Of a stretch of 64,000 bases of DNA, positions 18,031 to 25,989 are shown one piece after another. Below the pieces are notes generated by a model. That model did not search any database and had not been told where the DNA came from. It saw only the letters and a program-made list of their open reading frames with translations. Source of the stretch: JBBQNY01 sp038255255. GTDB taxonomy: Bacteria; Pseudomonadota; Gammaproteobacteria; Xanthomonadales; Ahniellaceae. A program made the position numbers and the translations under genes. Each line of letters opens with the position of its first letter. The stretch's first letter is position 1. Location of the stretch: contig JBBSLL010000001.1 in the NCBI GenBank assembly GCA_038255255.1, positions 204,168-268,167 on the forward strand, given 5' to 3'.

Positions 18031-19128
18031 TCAGCCAATCGGTGCCGTGGCTTGCGCGTGCCGCGCGCGACTCTGTTCGTGGACCGCGTCCACCAGCACG
18101 GCTACGTTGTCGGGGTCCACGGTCTGCGCGATGCCATGACCCAGGTTGAACACGTGGCCAGGGCCGTCACCGTAGCCGGCGAGGACACGCCCGACTTCCG
18201 CGCGCAAGGCCGCAGGGTTGGCGAACAGGGCGCCCGGATCGAGGTTGCCCTGCAATGCGACCCTGCCTCCAGTGCGCTTGCGCGCTTCCGCGAGATCGCA
18301 GGTCCAATCGACACCAACGCCTTCGGCGCCACTGGCTGCGAGTGCTTCGAGGTGCGTCTGGTTGCCCCGGCCGAACAGTATCAGCGGCGTCCGATCCACA
18401 CCTTCGCCGCGCTTCAATTCCGCAGCGATGCGCTGCAGATAGGGCAATGAGAATTCCCGGTATTGCGCAGGCGTCAGCATGCCGCCCCACGTGTCGAAAA
18501 CCATCAGCACCTGCGCGCCTGCCGCACGTTGCGCCGCGAGGTAACTGATCACGGCCGCTGTGTTGATTGCCAGAAGTCGATGCAGCGCTGCAGGCTCGTT
18601 CCATGCCATCGCCTTGATGCGCGAAAAAGTTTCGCTGCCCCCGCCTTCGACCATGTAGCACGCCAGTGTCCAGGGCGATCCCGAGAATCCGATGAGCGGA
18701 ACACGTCCGGCGAGTGCGGTGCGCGTGACGCGCAGGGCATCCATCACGTACCTGAGCTCGATCTCCGGGTCCGGCACGCCAAGGCGATCGACGTCGGCGA
18801 CCGAAACGATCGGGCGGGCAAACTTCGGGCCCTCGCCGTCGACGAAATGAAGCTCGAGTCCCATCGCATCGGGAATGGTCAGGATGTCCGAAAAGATGAT
18901 GGCCGCATCGAGTTCGAAGCGGTCGATGGGCTGCAGCGTGACCTCGCACGCGAGCTCAGGCGTCTTCGCCAGCGCGAGGAAGCTGCCGGCGCGCGCGCGG
19001 GCAGCGCGATACTCGGGTAGATAACGGCCTGCCTGACGCATCAGCCAGACGGGAGTGGCGTCCACGGGCTCGAGTCGCAGCGCGCGCAGCAGTCGATCGT
19101 TCTTGAGGTGGGGAATTGAAGGTGTCAT
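18031..19128 (-). CDS. hemE: Uroporphyrinogen decarboxylase
   Basis: Converts uroporphyrinogen III to coproporphyrinogen III in haem synthesis. 365 residues, normal length. Motifs: PVWLMRQAGRYLPEYRAAR near the N-terminus, IIFSDILTIPDAMG with the catalytic aspartate, GFSGSPWTLACYMVEGGGS and GVDWTCDL. The ATG at 19128 has GGAG upstream; an in-frame TTG at 19176 that would overlap the WGR gene is less likely. It is the last gene of the aroK-aroB-WGR-hemE string. Confidence 0.97.
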   Translation of the reverse strand: MTPSIPHLKNDRLLRALRLEPVDATPVWLMRQAGRYLPEYRAARARAGSFLALAKTPELACEVTLQPIDRFELDAAIIFSDILTIPDAMGLELHFVDGEGPKFARPIVSVADVDRLGVPDPEIELRYVMDALRVTRTALAGRVPLIGFSGSPWTLACYMVEGGGSETFSRIKAMAWNEPAALHRLLAINTAAVISYLAAQRAAGAQVLMVFDTWGGMLTPAQYREFSLPYLQRIAAELKRGEGVDRTPLILFGRGNQTHLEALAASGAEGVGVDWTCDLAEARKRTGGRVALQGNLDPGALFANPAALRAEVGRVLAGYGDGPGHVFNLGHGIAQTVDPDNVAVLVDAVHEQSRARHAQATAPIG

Positions 19129-19172
19129 GCCGCTCCGCGGCGTAGCCGCAATGGTTAGCCGCTCTCGCGGCG

Positions 19173-19436
19173 TCAACGATAGCCTTGCGGCGCGTCCGCG
19201 CCGCGCGTGAACATCACCTGGAAACCGCGCTCGGTCTGTTGCGCCCGGACCTGTTCCAGCGCGGCTTCAGCTTGCTCCTGGTCGAGGAATACCGAACGCT
19301 TCGTGGATGCACGTGCGCCGAGTTGTCCCCACTCGCGCACCAGCAACCAGCCTCCGAACAGGTCCTGCTGAAGGGTGAGCTGGAAAAAACGGGGAGCCTC
19401 GGCGCCCGCAGGCGGACGCTGCATGTAGATGCGCAT
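19173..19436 (-). CDS. WGR-domain protein
   Basis: 87 residues, almost entirely one WGR domain. RFFQLTLQQDLFGGWLLVREWGQLG contains the defining tryptophan-glycine pair (here WGQ rather than WGR), followed by the helix with FLDQEQAEAALEQV and the closing GFQV. WGR domains bind nucleic acids in PARPs; small stand-alone ones have no firm role. It lies between aroB and hemE, a position I recall for a hypothetical gene in Xanthomonas. Confidence 0.85.
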   Translation of the reverse strand: MRIYMQRPPAGAEAPRFFQLTLQQDLFGGWLLVREWGQLGARASTKRSVFLDQEQAEAALEQVRAQQTERGFQVMFTRGADAPQGYR

Positions 19437-19484
19437 GCGTCAATTCTAGCCGAGCAAATCGTCCAGCCACCGCGACAAGCCGTA

Positions 19485-20585
19485 TCAGGATGAGGCCGCC
19501 AGGACCTCACGCACCGCCGAACGCGGCACGTCACCGACGACACTCGCCGAGCCCGCGCCATGCCACAGGACGAAACGCAGGCTCGAAGCCGTTGCCTTCT
19601 TGTCGAGGGCCATTGCACCGAGCAGCGCGTCCGGGTCAAGTCCGGCCGGCGGCGCCGTTGGAAGTCCCATCGCCGACAGCAGCGCTTCGAGCCGCTTCGC
19701 GGCTTCGTCGCTGGCGATGCCCTGCGTCGTGGACAGCCGCGCAGCCTGGAGCATGCCGATCGCCACGGCTTCGCCGTGCAGCAAGGTCCCATAGCCTGTT
19801 ACCTGTTCCAGCGCGTGACCGAACGTGTGCCCGAAATTGAGCAGCGCCCGCTCGCCCGACTCGCGTTCGTCGCGGGCGACGATCCGCGCCTTGTGCGCGC
19901 AGCTCTGGGCCACCGCATGCGCGAGCGCGACTGCGTCACGCCGGCACAATGCGGCTGCGTTCTGCTCCAGCCACGCGAAAAAATCCACATCGCAGATGGC
20001 GCCGTACTTGATCACTTCCGCCAGACCCGCGCGTAGCTCCCGGTCGGGCAGGGTGTCGAGCGCGGCGAGATCGGCCACGACCAGCGAAGGCTGGTGAAAC
20101 GCACCGACCAGGTTCTTGCCCTGCACGATATTGACGCCGGTCTTGCCGCCAACGGAACTGTCGACCATGGCGAGGAGGGTCGTGGGCACCTGCACGAAGC
20201 GGATGCCGCGCATCCAGCACGCGGCGGCAAAGCCGGCCAGGTCGCCGATCACGCCGCCGCCGAGCGCGACGATCGTGCCATCGCGCGTCACGCGCGCCTC
20301 GGCCAGTGCCTCGAAGATGCGCTCTGCACTGGCGAGGGTTTTCTCCGATTCGCCGTCCGGCAGGACCAGCACCGTCGCGGTGTCCGGCAGGCTCGCGAGC
20401 AGGGGTGCGAGATACCAGCGCGCAACGACTTCATTGGTCACAACGAGCAGGTTTCCACCGCGTGGCAACAGGTCGCGCCAGACATCGGCTCGGCGCAATG
20501 CCCCGCGCCCGATCAGGACCGGGTAGCTCCGGTCGCCGAGCGCGACGTCGACCCGGTAGGAACCAGCTGTTTCTTCAGACACCAA
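19485..20585 (-). CDS. aroB: 3-dehydroquinate synthase
   Basis: Second step of the shikimate pathway, NAD- and metal-dependent. 366 residues, normal length. Visible signatures: LVVTNEVVARWYL, PDGESEKTLAS, IVALGGGVIGDLAGFAAA, RGIRFVQVPTTLLAMVDSSVGGKTGVN, KNLVGAFHQP and LNFGHTFGHALE with metal-ligand histidines. The start is either TTG at 20585, nine bases after GGAGG, or GTG at 20582. Either overlaps the aroK end, so the two are coupled. Confidence 0.97.
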   Translation of the reverse strand: MVSEETAGSYRVDVALGDRSYPVLIGRGALRRADVWRDLLPRGGNLLVVTNEVVARWYLAPLLASLPDTATVLVLPDGESEKTLASAERIFEALAEARVTRDGTIVALGGGVIGDLAGFAAACWMRGIRFVQVPTTLLAMVDSSVGGKTGVNIVQGKNLVGAFHQPSLVVADLAALDTLPDRELRAGLAEVIKYGAICDVDFFAWLEQNAAALCRRDAVALAHAVAQSCAHKARIVARDERESGERALLNFGHTFGHALEQVTGYGTLLHGEAVAIGMLQAARLSTTQGIASDEAAKRLEALLSAMGLPTAPPAGLDPDALLGAMALDKKATASSLRFVLWHGAGSASVVGDVPRSAVREVLAASS

Positions 20586-21129
20586 TGCCGATGTCCTCCG
20601 AGGCGCGGTGCCACGTTGCCGGTAGTTGACCAGACAGGGCTTCAGCCTGTTCGGGCAACGGCCTGTCGCTCACCGGAAATCTGAGATCGGCGGTCGCGGC
20701 ATAGAGAGGGTCGCGCTGCGCAGCCAGCTCGGAGAGCCGCACTTCGAGGTTCGGTGCGCGCAATAGCGGGCGTGAGTCGTCGCCACGCAGGCGGGCTTGC
20801 AGGATCTCCGGCGCCGCGTCGAGCCAGACCACGAAAGCGCGCTCGGCCAGCAGTTCACGATTTCGCGCCGCAAGTACCACGCCGCCCCCGCACGCCACGA
20901 TCTGGCCGTCGCAGGCGAGGATCGACTCCAGCAACGCATGCTCCTGCGCCCGGAAGTGGGCTTCACCGAAGCGCTCGAACAAGCCCGACACCGTATCGCC
21001 GCTGGCAGCCTCGATCTCCCGATCAAGATCGCGTACCGGCAACGAAAGCAAGTGGGCGAGCGCGGCCGCGAGGGTGCTCTTGCCGGCCCCCATCGGACCG
21101 ATCAGAACGATGTTTCCAATGGTGCCCAT
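20575..21129 (-). CDS. aroK: Shikimate kinase
   Basis: Phosphorylates shikimate at O3. 184 residues. The P-loop is GPMGAGKST. DLDREIEAASGDTV binds shikimate with its aspartate, and FRAQEHALLES and ACGGGVVL follow. The LID region is RLRGDDSRPLL. The ATG at 21129 has GGGAGCG directly upstream. It heads the aroK-aroB-WGR-hemE string and is divergent, by 52 bases, from the exosortase gene. Confidence 0.96.
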   Translation of the reverse strand: MGTIGNIVLIGPMGAGKSTLAAALAHLLSLPVRDLDREIEAASGDTVSGLFERFGEAHFRAQEHALLESILACDGQIVACGGGVVLAARNRELLAERAFVVWLDAAPEILQARLRGDDSRPLLRAPNLEVRLSELAAQRDPLYAATADLRFPVSDRPLPEQAEALSGQLPATWHRASEDIGIGV

Positions 21130-21181
21130 CGCTCCCGATGCTAGCATTGCGGCCCCCGCAGCAACGCCAGACCGCCTACGC

Positions 21182-21715
21182 ATGACGCGCTTCATCGTTG
21201 TTTTTCTGGTGCTGCTCGGCGGCCTGTTCACGCTCGAAGTACTGCAACCCGTGGAACGGTGGGTGATCGACCCTTTCACCGCAGGCATCGCTCGCGTCTG
21301 CGTATGGCTCGTGTCGATGTTCGACACCGACGCCGTCAGCTTCGGCAAGGTCATCCAGAGCACGCGCAACGGATTCGCGGTGTCGATCGAACGGGGCTGC
21401 AACGGCATCGAGGCGCTCATCATCCTGTTCGCGGCGCTGTTCGCGTTTCCGTCGACCCTGCGTCAAAAGGTGATCGGATTCGCTTTCGGTTTCGTGGCGA
21501 TTCAGGCGCTCAACCTGGTGCGCATCATCAGCCTCTTCTACATCGGGCAGTGGAGCCACACGTGGTTCGAGTGGTTCCACCTCTATTTGTGGCAGGCGCT
21601 CATTATCATCGACGCACTGGTCGTCTGGCTCATCTGGCTGCGCTGGATTGCCCGCGAAGATCGATCACGACGGATCCCCGCGCCACCGTCCGCGCCGATC
21701 GCCGCGACTGCCTGA
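21182..21715 (+). CDS. xrtH: Exosortase H (XrtH)
   Basis: A 177-residue integral membrane cysteine transpeptidase/protease of the exosortase/archaeosortase family. The three catalytic residues are in place: Cys73 in ERGCNGIEALIIL, Arg114 in LNLVRIISLFYIG and His133 in WFEWFHLYLWQ. About five membrane helices are visible. The short length and the stand-alone position, without an EPS cluster, fit the XrtH subfamily, which processes IPTL-type C-terminal sorting signals. Two proteins with a variant VPALD tail lie 11-14 kb away. No Shine-Dalgarno sequence is seen at the ATG. Confidence 0.88.
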   Translation: MTRFIVVFLVLLGGLFTLEVLQPVERWVIDPFTAGIARVCVWLVSMFDTDAVSFGKVIQSTRNGFAVSIERGCNGIEALIILFAALFAFPSTLRQKVIGFAFGFVAIQALNLVRIISLFYIGQWSHTWFEWFHLYLWQALIIIDALVVWLIWLRWIAREDRSRRIPAPPSAPIAATA

Positions 21716-21849
21716 GCGACTCCGGACGCACCCGTACAGTCGTGTGGGCCAAACCCTACGAACGCTGACTGCGGGAACTCGTCGGCATTGCCAGCGCGAA
21801 TCCCGGTGCCACACTCAGGACATACATAAAGAGTCAGGAGTGGCATCCG

Positions 21850-22632
21850 ATGACATTGCGACATTCAGTCGCCCGGGACGGTACGCCCTCGCACCGTCAG
21901 AGTGCGGGAGCCATGCTGCCGCCGGGGACCGATCATCGCGCGGAGAGTGCGCTGGTGGCGCTGATCGAGGACGATCCGGACCAGGCGCAGCTGTTCGCCG
22001 TGATGCTGGCCCAGGCCGGATTCCGCAGCGAGATCTTCGGATCGGCTTCGGCATTCCGCCAGCGCCTGCCGGCGGGTGATTTCGACGCGCTGGTGGTCGA
22101 CTGGGTTCTCCCAGACGAGTCGGGCCTGGAGCTGGTGCGCTGGCTCGGAGAGTCTGAATACTCCCATCTGCCCGTGATCATGTTGTCGCGTCTCGATACC
22201 GACAGCGATGTCGTTGCCGGGCTGGCAGCGGGCGCGGACGATTACGTGGTCAAGCCCCCGCGTCCGGGCGAGCTCGCAGCGCGCATCGCAGCGCACCTGC
22301 GTCGTCTCGCCCCTGCTGTCAGCGACGAGCCCATCACCGACACCGAACCGTACCGCGTCGATCCCCACGCGCGGCGCATCACGCTGAACGGTGAGCCCGT
22401 CCGGCTCACCACGCGGGAAATGGCACTGGCCCTGTATCTGTTCCGGCGAGTCGGTCGGGTGGTGAGCCGCAGCGCGCTGCTGCAGGACGTGTGGCATATC
22501 GGCGAAAGGGATCCTACGCGCACGGTGGACACCCACGTCAGTCGTGTCCGTCGCAAGCTGCAATTGAACGGCGCCCACGGGTGGCAACTCAACTCCGTTT
22601 ACCAGCACGGCTACCGGTTGGAGAGGGGGTGA
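21850..22632 (+). CDS. Response regulator, OmpR/PhoB family
   Basis: 260 residues. The receiver domain (about 36-150) has LIEDDPDQ for the acidic pocket, the phospho-acceptor aspartate in VVDWVLPDE and the lysine in DYVVKPPRPGE. The C-terminal winged helix (about 165-258) has RLTTREMALALYLFRRVGRVVSR and TVDTHVSRVRRKLQL. A disordered N-terminal stretch of about 35 residues precedes the receiver; a later start is possible, but AGGAG nine bases upstream of the ATG at 21850 supports this one. A -10-like TACATA lies just before. No kinase is adjacent. Confidence 0.92.
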   Translation: MTLRHSVARDGTPSHRQSAGAMLPPGTDHRAESALVALIEDDPDQAQLFAVMLAQAGFRSEIFGSASAFRQRLPAGDFDALVVDWVLPDESGLELVRWLGESEYSHLPVIMLSRLDTDSDVVAGLAAGADDYVVKPPRPGELAARIAAHLRRLAPAVSDEPITDTEPYRVDPHARRITLNGEPVRLTTREMALALYLFRRVGRVVSRSALLQDVWHIGERDPTRTVDTHVSRVRRKLQLNGAHGWQLNSVYQHGYRLERG

Positions 22633-22634
22633 GG

Positions 22635-22674
22635 CCCGGCGCTATCGCAGTGACCAACGTCACTGCGAGCCGGG
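22635..22674. other. Two-part hairpin after the response regulator
   Basis: Nested inverted repeat: CCCGGC (22635-22640) pairs with GCCGGG (22669-22674), and inside it CGCAGTGA (22646-22653) pairs perfectly with TCACTGCG (22660-22667). It starts three bases after the response-regulator stop. There is no T-run, so it may terminate with Rho help, stabilise the mRNA, or be part of the repeat region that follows. Confidence 0.6.
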
Positions 22675-22684
22675 TCGAACGCAC

Positions 22685-22700
22685 GCGGCATGGATGCCGC
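22685..22700. other. Short perfect hairpin GCGGCAT/ATGCCGC
   Basis: Seven-base perfect inverted repeat with a two-base centre. Its right arm overlaps the start of the first copy of the 106-bp direct repeat. Confidence 0.5.
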
Positions 22701-22800
22701 GGGCCGGAGCGACTTGATGAGCGCTGGATGCGCGAATCTAGTCGCCGGGTCGTGCTACCACCGTCCCGACCGAAGCCCGCGCAGCATGCGCAGAGCCTAG
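22695..22800. repeat. 106-bp imperfect direct repeat, copy 1
   Basis: Runs from TGCCGCGGGCCGGAGCGACT to AGAGCCTAG. The first 58 bases are almost identical to copy 2; the middle (TACCACC and onward) is more diverged; the end (CCCGCGCAG-ATGCGCAGAGCCTAG) is again near-identical. Stop codons occur and no gene is supported. Confidence 0.85.
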
Positions 22801-22821
22801 TCGAACGTCACGCCGCCCCAG

Positions 22822-22927
22822 TGCCGCGGGCCGGAGCGACTTGATGAGCGCTGGACGCGCGAATCTAGTCGCCGGGTCGAGTTACCACTGACTGGATCGA
22901 AACCCGCGCAGGATGCGCAGAGCCTAG
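22822..22927. repeat. 106-bp imperfect direct repeat, copy 2
   Basis: Second copy, 127 bases downstream of copy 1. A degenerate partial third copy (CCGGGTCGTGTTACCACC) lies at 22954-22979. The 21-base spacers after each copy are unrelated. Confidence 0.85.
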
Positions 22928-23044
22928 TTGTGATCCCTCAGTAGGTTGTTCATCCGGGTCGTGTTACCACCGACCTGACAAGTTTCACCGAGCAGACGCA
23001 CGACGCACTTCTGGATGCGACTCCGCACCCATTACCATCACCCC

Positions 23045-23635
23045 ATGCTCCTCGACCCGGAAATTCTTGCCACCTTCGACGTGCTGCTAACTGCGGCGCG
23101 CGCTGGCCCAGATCCAGAGCCCACTGCCATGGCGCTCGCCACTGCCGGTGCAGACGGCAGGATCAGCGTACGGCAGGTCCTGCTCAAGGCCCACGACGAA
23201 CGCGGATTCGTGTTCTACACGCACGCGACCAGCCGCAAGGGCCGCCAGCTCGCCGAGAGTTCGCGGGCCGCCCTGAATTTCTACTGGCGGCACCTTCCGA
23301 CTGCCTCGCAGGTGCGCGTAGAAGGCGATGTGGAATTCGTCGCGGACGTGGAGGCCGATGCCTACTTCGCGACCCGCCCGCGCGACAGCCAGATCGGGGC
23401 CTGGGCCTCCGACCAGTCGCAGCCGATGGAATCGCCGGAACTGTTCGCCGCTCGGATCGCCGAGATCGGACACCGCTTCGAGGGCATCCCGGTGCCGAGG
23501 CCGCCGGCATGGCGCGGCTACCGGTTGCGGCCCGACCTCATTGAATTCTGGTACGCCCAGGTCCACCGGTTGCACCGGCGCGACAGCTTCGAATGGCACG
23601 ATGGACGCTGGGTCCATCGATTGCTGTATCCCTGA
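23045..23635 (+). CDS. pdxH: Pyridoxamine 5'-phosphate oxidase
   Basis: FMN enzyme that makes pyridoxal 5'-phosphate. 196 residues from the ATG at 23045, which matches the usual N-terminus; an upstream in-frame ATG at 23015 would add ten residues. Motifs: AMALATAGADGRISVRQVLLK, GFVFYTHATSRKGRQL, ALNFYWRHL, ATRPRDSQIGAWAS and the C-terminal EFWYAQVHRLHRRDSF with RLLYP. No Shine-Dalgarno sequence; TACCAT six bases upstream suggests a leaderless transcript. Confidence 0.96.
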   Translation: MLLDPEILATFDVLLTAARAGPDPEPTAMALATAGADGRISVRQVLLKAHDERGFVFYTHATSRKGRQLAESSRAALNFYWRHLPTASQVRVEGDVEFVADVEADAYFATRPRDSQIGAWASDQSQPMESPELFAARIAEIGHRFEGIPVPRPPAWRGYRLRPDLIEFWYAQVHRLHRRDSFEWHDGRWVHRLLYP

Positions 23636-23639
23636 CCGC

Positions 23640-24452
23640 GTGTCGGGCCCGCGCCGCATCGTCTGCCTGACGGAAGAGCCGACGGAGACGCTGTACCTGC
23701 TCGGCGAAGAGTCCCGCATCGTCGGCATCAGCGGCTTCAGCGTGCGGCCGCCCAGGGCACGACGCGAGAAGCCGAAGGTCTCGTCCTTCATCAGCGCAAA
23801 ACTGGACAAGATCCTTGCGCTCGAACCCGATCTCGCCATCGGATTCTCGGACATCCAGGCCGACATCGCGCGCGACCTCATCAAGGCCGGCATCGAAGTC
23901 TGGGTCAGCAACCATCGCAGCGTCGAAGGAATACTCGACTACGTGCAGAGACTGGGCGCGATGGTCGGTGTCGCCACGCGCGCGAGCGAACTCGCGGGTT
24001 CGATGCGCGCCGGCCTCGACGCGATCGTCGCGGGGACGTCCGAGCACGACACGCGCCCGCGCGTCTATTTCGAGGAATGGGATGAGCCCGCCATTACCGG
24101 AATCCGCTGGGTGTCCGAGCTGGTGGCGATCGCCGGCGGCGACGATATTTTCCCCGAGCGGGCCGCGATGCCATTGGCTCGCGACCGCATCCTCGCTGAT
24201 CGCGATGAGGTCATCCGGCGCGCCCCGGACATCATCATCGGCAGCTGGTGCGGCAAGAAATTCCGACCCGAAAAGGTCGCCGCGCGCGCCGGGTGGGCGT
24301 CCATTCCCGCAGTCCGGCACGGCGAACTGCACGAAGTTCCCGCGTCGATCATCCTGCAGCCCGGTCCCGCCGCACTGACCGACGGGGTGGGGGCGCTGCA
24401 CGCAATTATCCGCGGCTGGCACCAGCGCACTGCGGCCCGGCCTCGCACCTGA
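23640..24452 (+). CDS. Periplasmic-binding-protein-like (BtuF/FhuD type), no signal peptide
   Basis: 270 residues from a GTG four bases after the pdxH stop. The fold is that of class III substrate-binding proteins for cobalamin or siderophores: RIVCLTEEPTETLYLLGEESRIVGISGF at the N-terminus, then KILALEPDLAIGFSD, GIEVWVSNHRS and PDIIIGSWCGKKF. No secretion signal can be seen and there is no permease or ATPase gene nearby, so an uptake role is uncertain. It may be a cytoplasmic or orphan cobalamin-binding-like protein. Function is inferred from fold only. Confidence 0.8.
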   Translation: MSGPRRIVCLTEEPTETLYLLGEESRIVGISGFSVRPPRARREKPKVSSFISAKLDKILALEPDLAIGFSDIQADIARDLIKAGIEVWVSNHRSVEGILDYVQRLGAMVGVATRASELAGSMRAGLDAIVAGTSEHDTRPRVYFEEWDEPAITGIRWVSELVAIAGGDDIFPERAAMPLARDRILADRDEVIRRAPDIIIGSWCGKKFRPEKVAARAGWASIPAVRHGELHEVPASIILQPGPAALTDGVGALHAIIRGWHQRTAARPRT

Positions 24453-24507
24453 GTTTGTTGCAGGGTGCGCATGAGGCAAGTGACGTGGTTGCGTTCGACG
24501 GCGCCGA

Positions 24508-25080
24508 TCAGCCGAGGCTTCCGGCAATCGCCAGGTCGAACAGCGGCCGCACGATCAGGATGCGGAGCAGCGTGATTGCGAGTATCGCGATGAGAGGAGA
24601 CAGGTCGAAGCCGCCCAGCGATGGCAACACCCGCTGGATTGGGCGCAGGAGTGGATCGGTCAGCTGAGTAAGCACGGGCACTATCGGGCTGTCGTAGCCT
24701 CCTCCGAAGAGACTGAGAAGAGCCCGGAGGACGATCAGGATCATCGCCATGACCAGCGAAAAATCCAGCAGCTTGGCGAGGCCCAGCAGCATGACGGCGC
24801 CGATGCCGGGCGCGCCGCCAGCCATGGACGTCAGGATCCACATCCACAGCAGCGCCAGTACCCACGCCAGGAGCAATGCCGGCCAATGGATGCGGCGTAC
24901 CGGGATGAGTCGCTGCAATGGCATCAACAGCGGATTGGTGATCTTGTAGATCGCCTGACAGATCGGGTTGTAGAAATTCGCGCGCAGCGCCTGCAGGGCG
25001 ATGCGCAACAACAGAACGCCCAGCAGCAGCCCAAACGAGGCATTGACCAGCAAGGAGCCGGCATCGGTCAGGTAATTCAT
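24508..25080 (-). CDS. yggT: YggT family integral membrane protein
   Basis: 190 residues with two copies of the YggT unit. Each ends in a conserved Pro/Arg-rich loop: NPLLMPLQRLIP (about 48-59) and DPLLRPIQRVLPSLGGFDLSP (about 145-165). Roughly five to six membrane segments. The family is linked to cell-envelope shape, but the function is not settled. It is the last gene of yggS-proC-yggT. Confidence 0.93.
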   Translation of the reverse strand: MNYLTDAGSLLVNASFGLLLGVLLLRIALQALRANFYNPICQAIYKITNPLLMPLQRLIPVRRIHWPALLLAWVLALLWMWILTSMAGGAPGIGAVMLLGLAKLLDFSLVMAMILIVLRALLSLFGGGYDSPIVPVLTQLTDPLLRPIQRVLPSLGGFDLSPLIAILAITLLRILIVRPLFDLAIAGSLG

Positions 25081-25104
25081 GTTCGCGTCGTCGGGTGGTT
25101 GGGC

Positions 25105-25926
25105 TCAGTCTGCCATGGCGTCGGCAAGCTCGCCGCCGCGTCGCGTCGCCGCGTCGATCGCAGTACCCACGAGTTCCCCGAATCCCCCCGCCTCGAATGC
25201 GGCGAGCGCAGCTGCCGTGGTTCCTCCGGGAGAGGTCACCCGATGTCGGAGTTCTGCAGGGGATTCATCGCTTGCCACGGCCATGCGCGCCGCGCCGAGC
25301 GCGGTGTGCAGCACCAGGGCCCGGGCGGTCGAAGCCGGGAGCCCCTGCTGGATCGCTGCCTTCTCGAGTGATTCCATCAACAGGAGGAAGTACGCGGGGC
25401 CGGAGCCGGAAACCGCAGTGACCGCGTCCATGAGTTCTTCGCGATCGATCCATACCGCTGCGCCCGCCGCCTCGAGCACGGATGCCGCTGCCGTTCGCTG
25501 TGACGGCGCGACCCGGGCGTTTGCAACCATTCCAGTGATGCCGGCACCGATCAGCGCAGGGGTGTTGGGCATGCTCCTCACGATCGCCTGACCTCCGCCG
25601 AGCCAGGCATCGAGTTGCGCCATGCGGATGCCTGCCGCGATCGAGATCCACAGCGTCCCGGGCGCGCGCGTCACCTTGGCGAGGACAGTGCACACGTTGC
25701 GCATGACCTGTGGCTTCACCGCGAGGACGACCACGTCCGCCCCGGCGATGGCCAGCGCGTTGTCTTCGAACGTCGCGACGTCGAACTGCCTCGCGATGGC
25801 TTCGCGCGCCAGCGCATCGGGCTCGGCGACGCGAATGGCGAGTTCGCCACCTCGTGCGCGCAATCCTCCCACCAGGCTGCGGGCCATGTTGCCCCCGCCC
25901 ACGAATGCAACCGTCGTCGAATTCAT
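25105..25926 (-). CDS. proC: Pyrroline-5-carboxylate reductase
   Basis: Last step of proline synthesis. 273 residues. The nucleotide-binding motif is VAFVGGGNMARSLVGGL. VVLAVKPQVM and RSMPNTPALIGAGITGM follow. The signature near the C-terminus is VTAVSGSGPAYFLLLMESL with HRVTSPGGTTAAAL. The ATG has GGAG eight bases upstream. It lies between yggS and yggT. Confidence 0.97.
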   Translation of the reverse strand: MNSTTVAFVGGGNMARSLVGGLRARGGELAIRVAEPDALAREAIARQFDVATFEDNALAIAGADVVVLAVKPQVMRNVCTVLAKVTRAPGTLWISIAAGIRMAQLDAWLGGGQAIVRSMPNTPALIGAGITGMVANARVAPSQRTAAASVLEAAGAAVWIDREELMDAVTAVSGSGPAYFLLLMESLEKAAIQQGLPASTARALVLHTALGAARMAVASDESPAELRHRVTSPGGTTAAALAAFEAGGFGELVGTAIDAATRRGGELADAMAD

Positions 25927-25989
25927 CGCGTCTCCATCGTGCAGTCAATCAGTGGTGCAGGTACGACGCCGCCACACTCGCGAAAAAAG

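Larger units (their letters stand above)
22633..23044. other. Gene-free repeat region before pdxH
   Basis: About 410 bases without a supported gene. It holds the hairpins at 22635-22674 and 22685-22700, the two 106-bp repeats and the partial third copy. The octamer CCGGGTCG occurs four times (near 22671, 22747, 22873 and 22954). A TACCAT hexamer at 23033-23038 lies six bases before the pdxH ATG. Confidence 0.6.

Noticed and set aside
22695..22927. CRISPR array
   Set aside because: Only two full units of 106 bp with unrelated 21-bp spacers and no cas genes; unit length and number do not fit.
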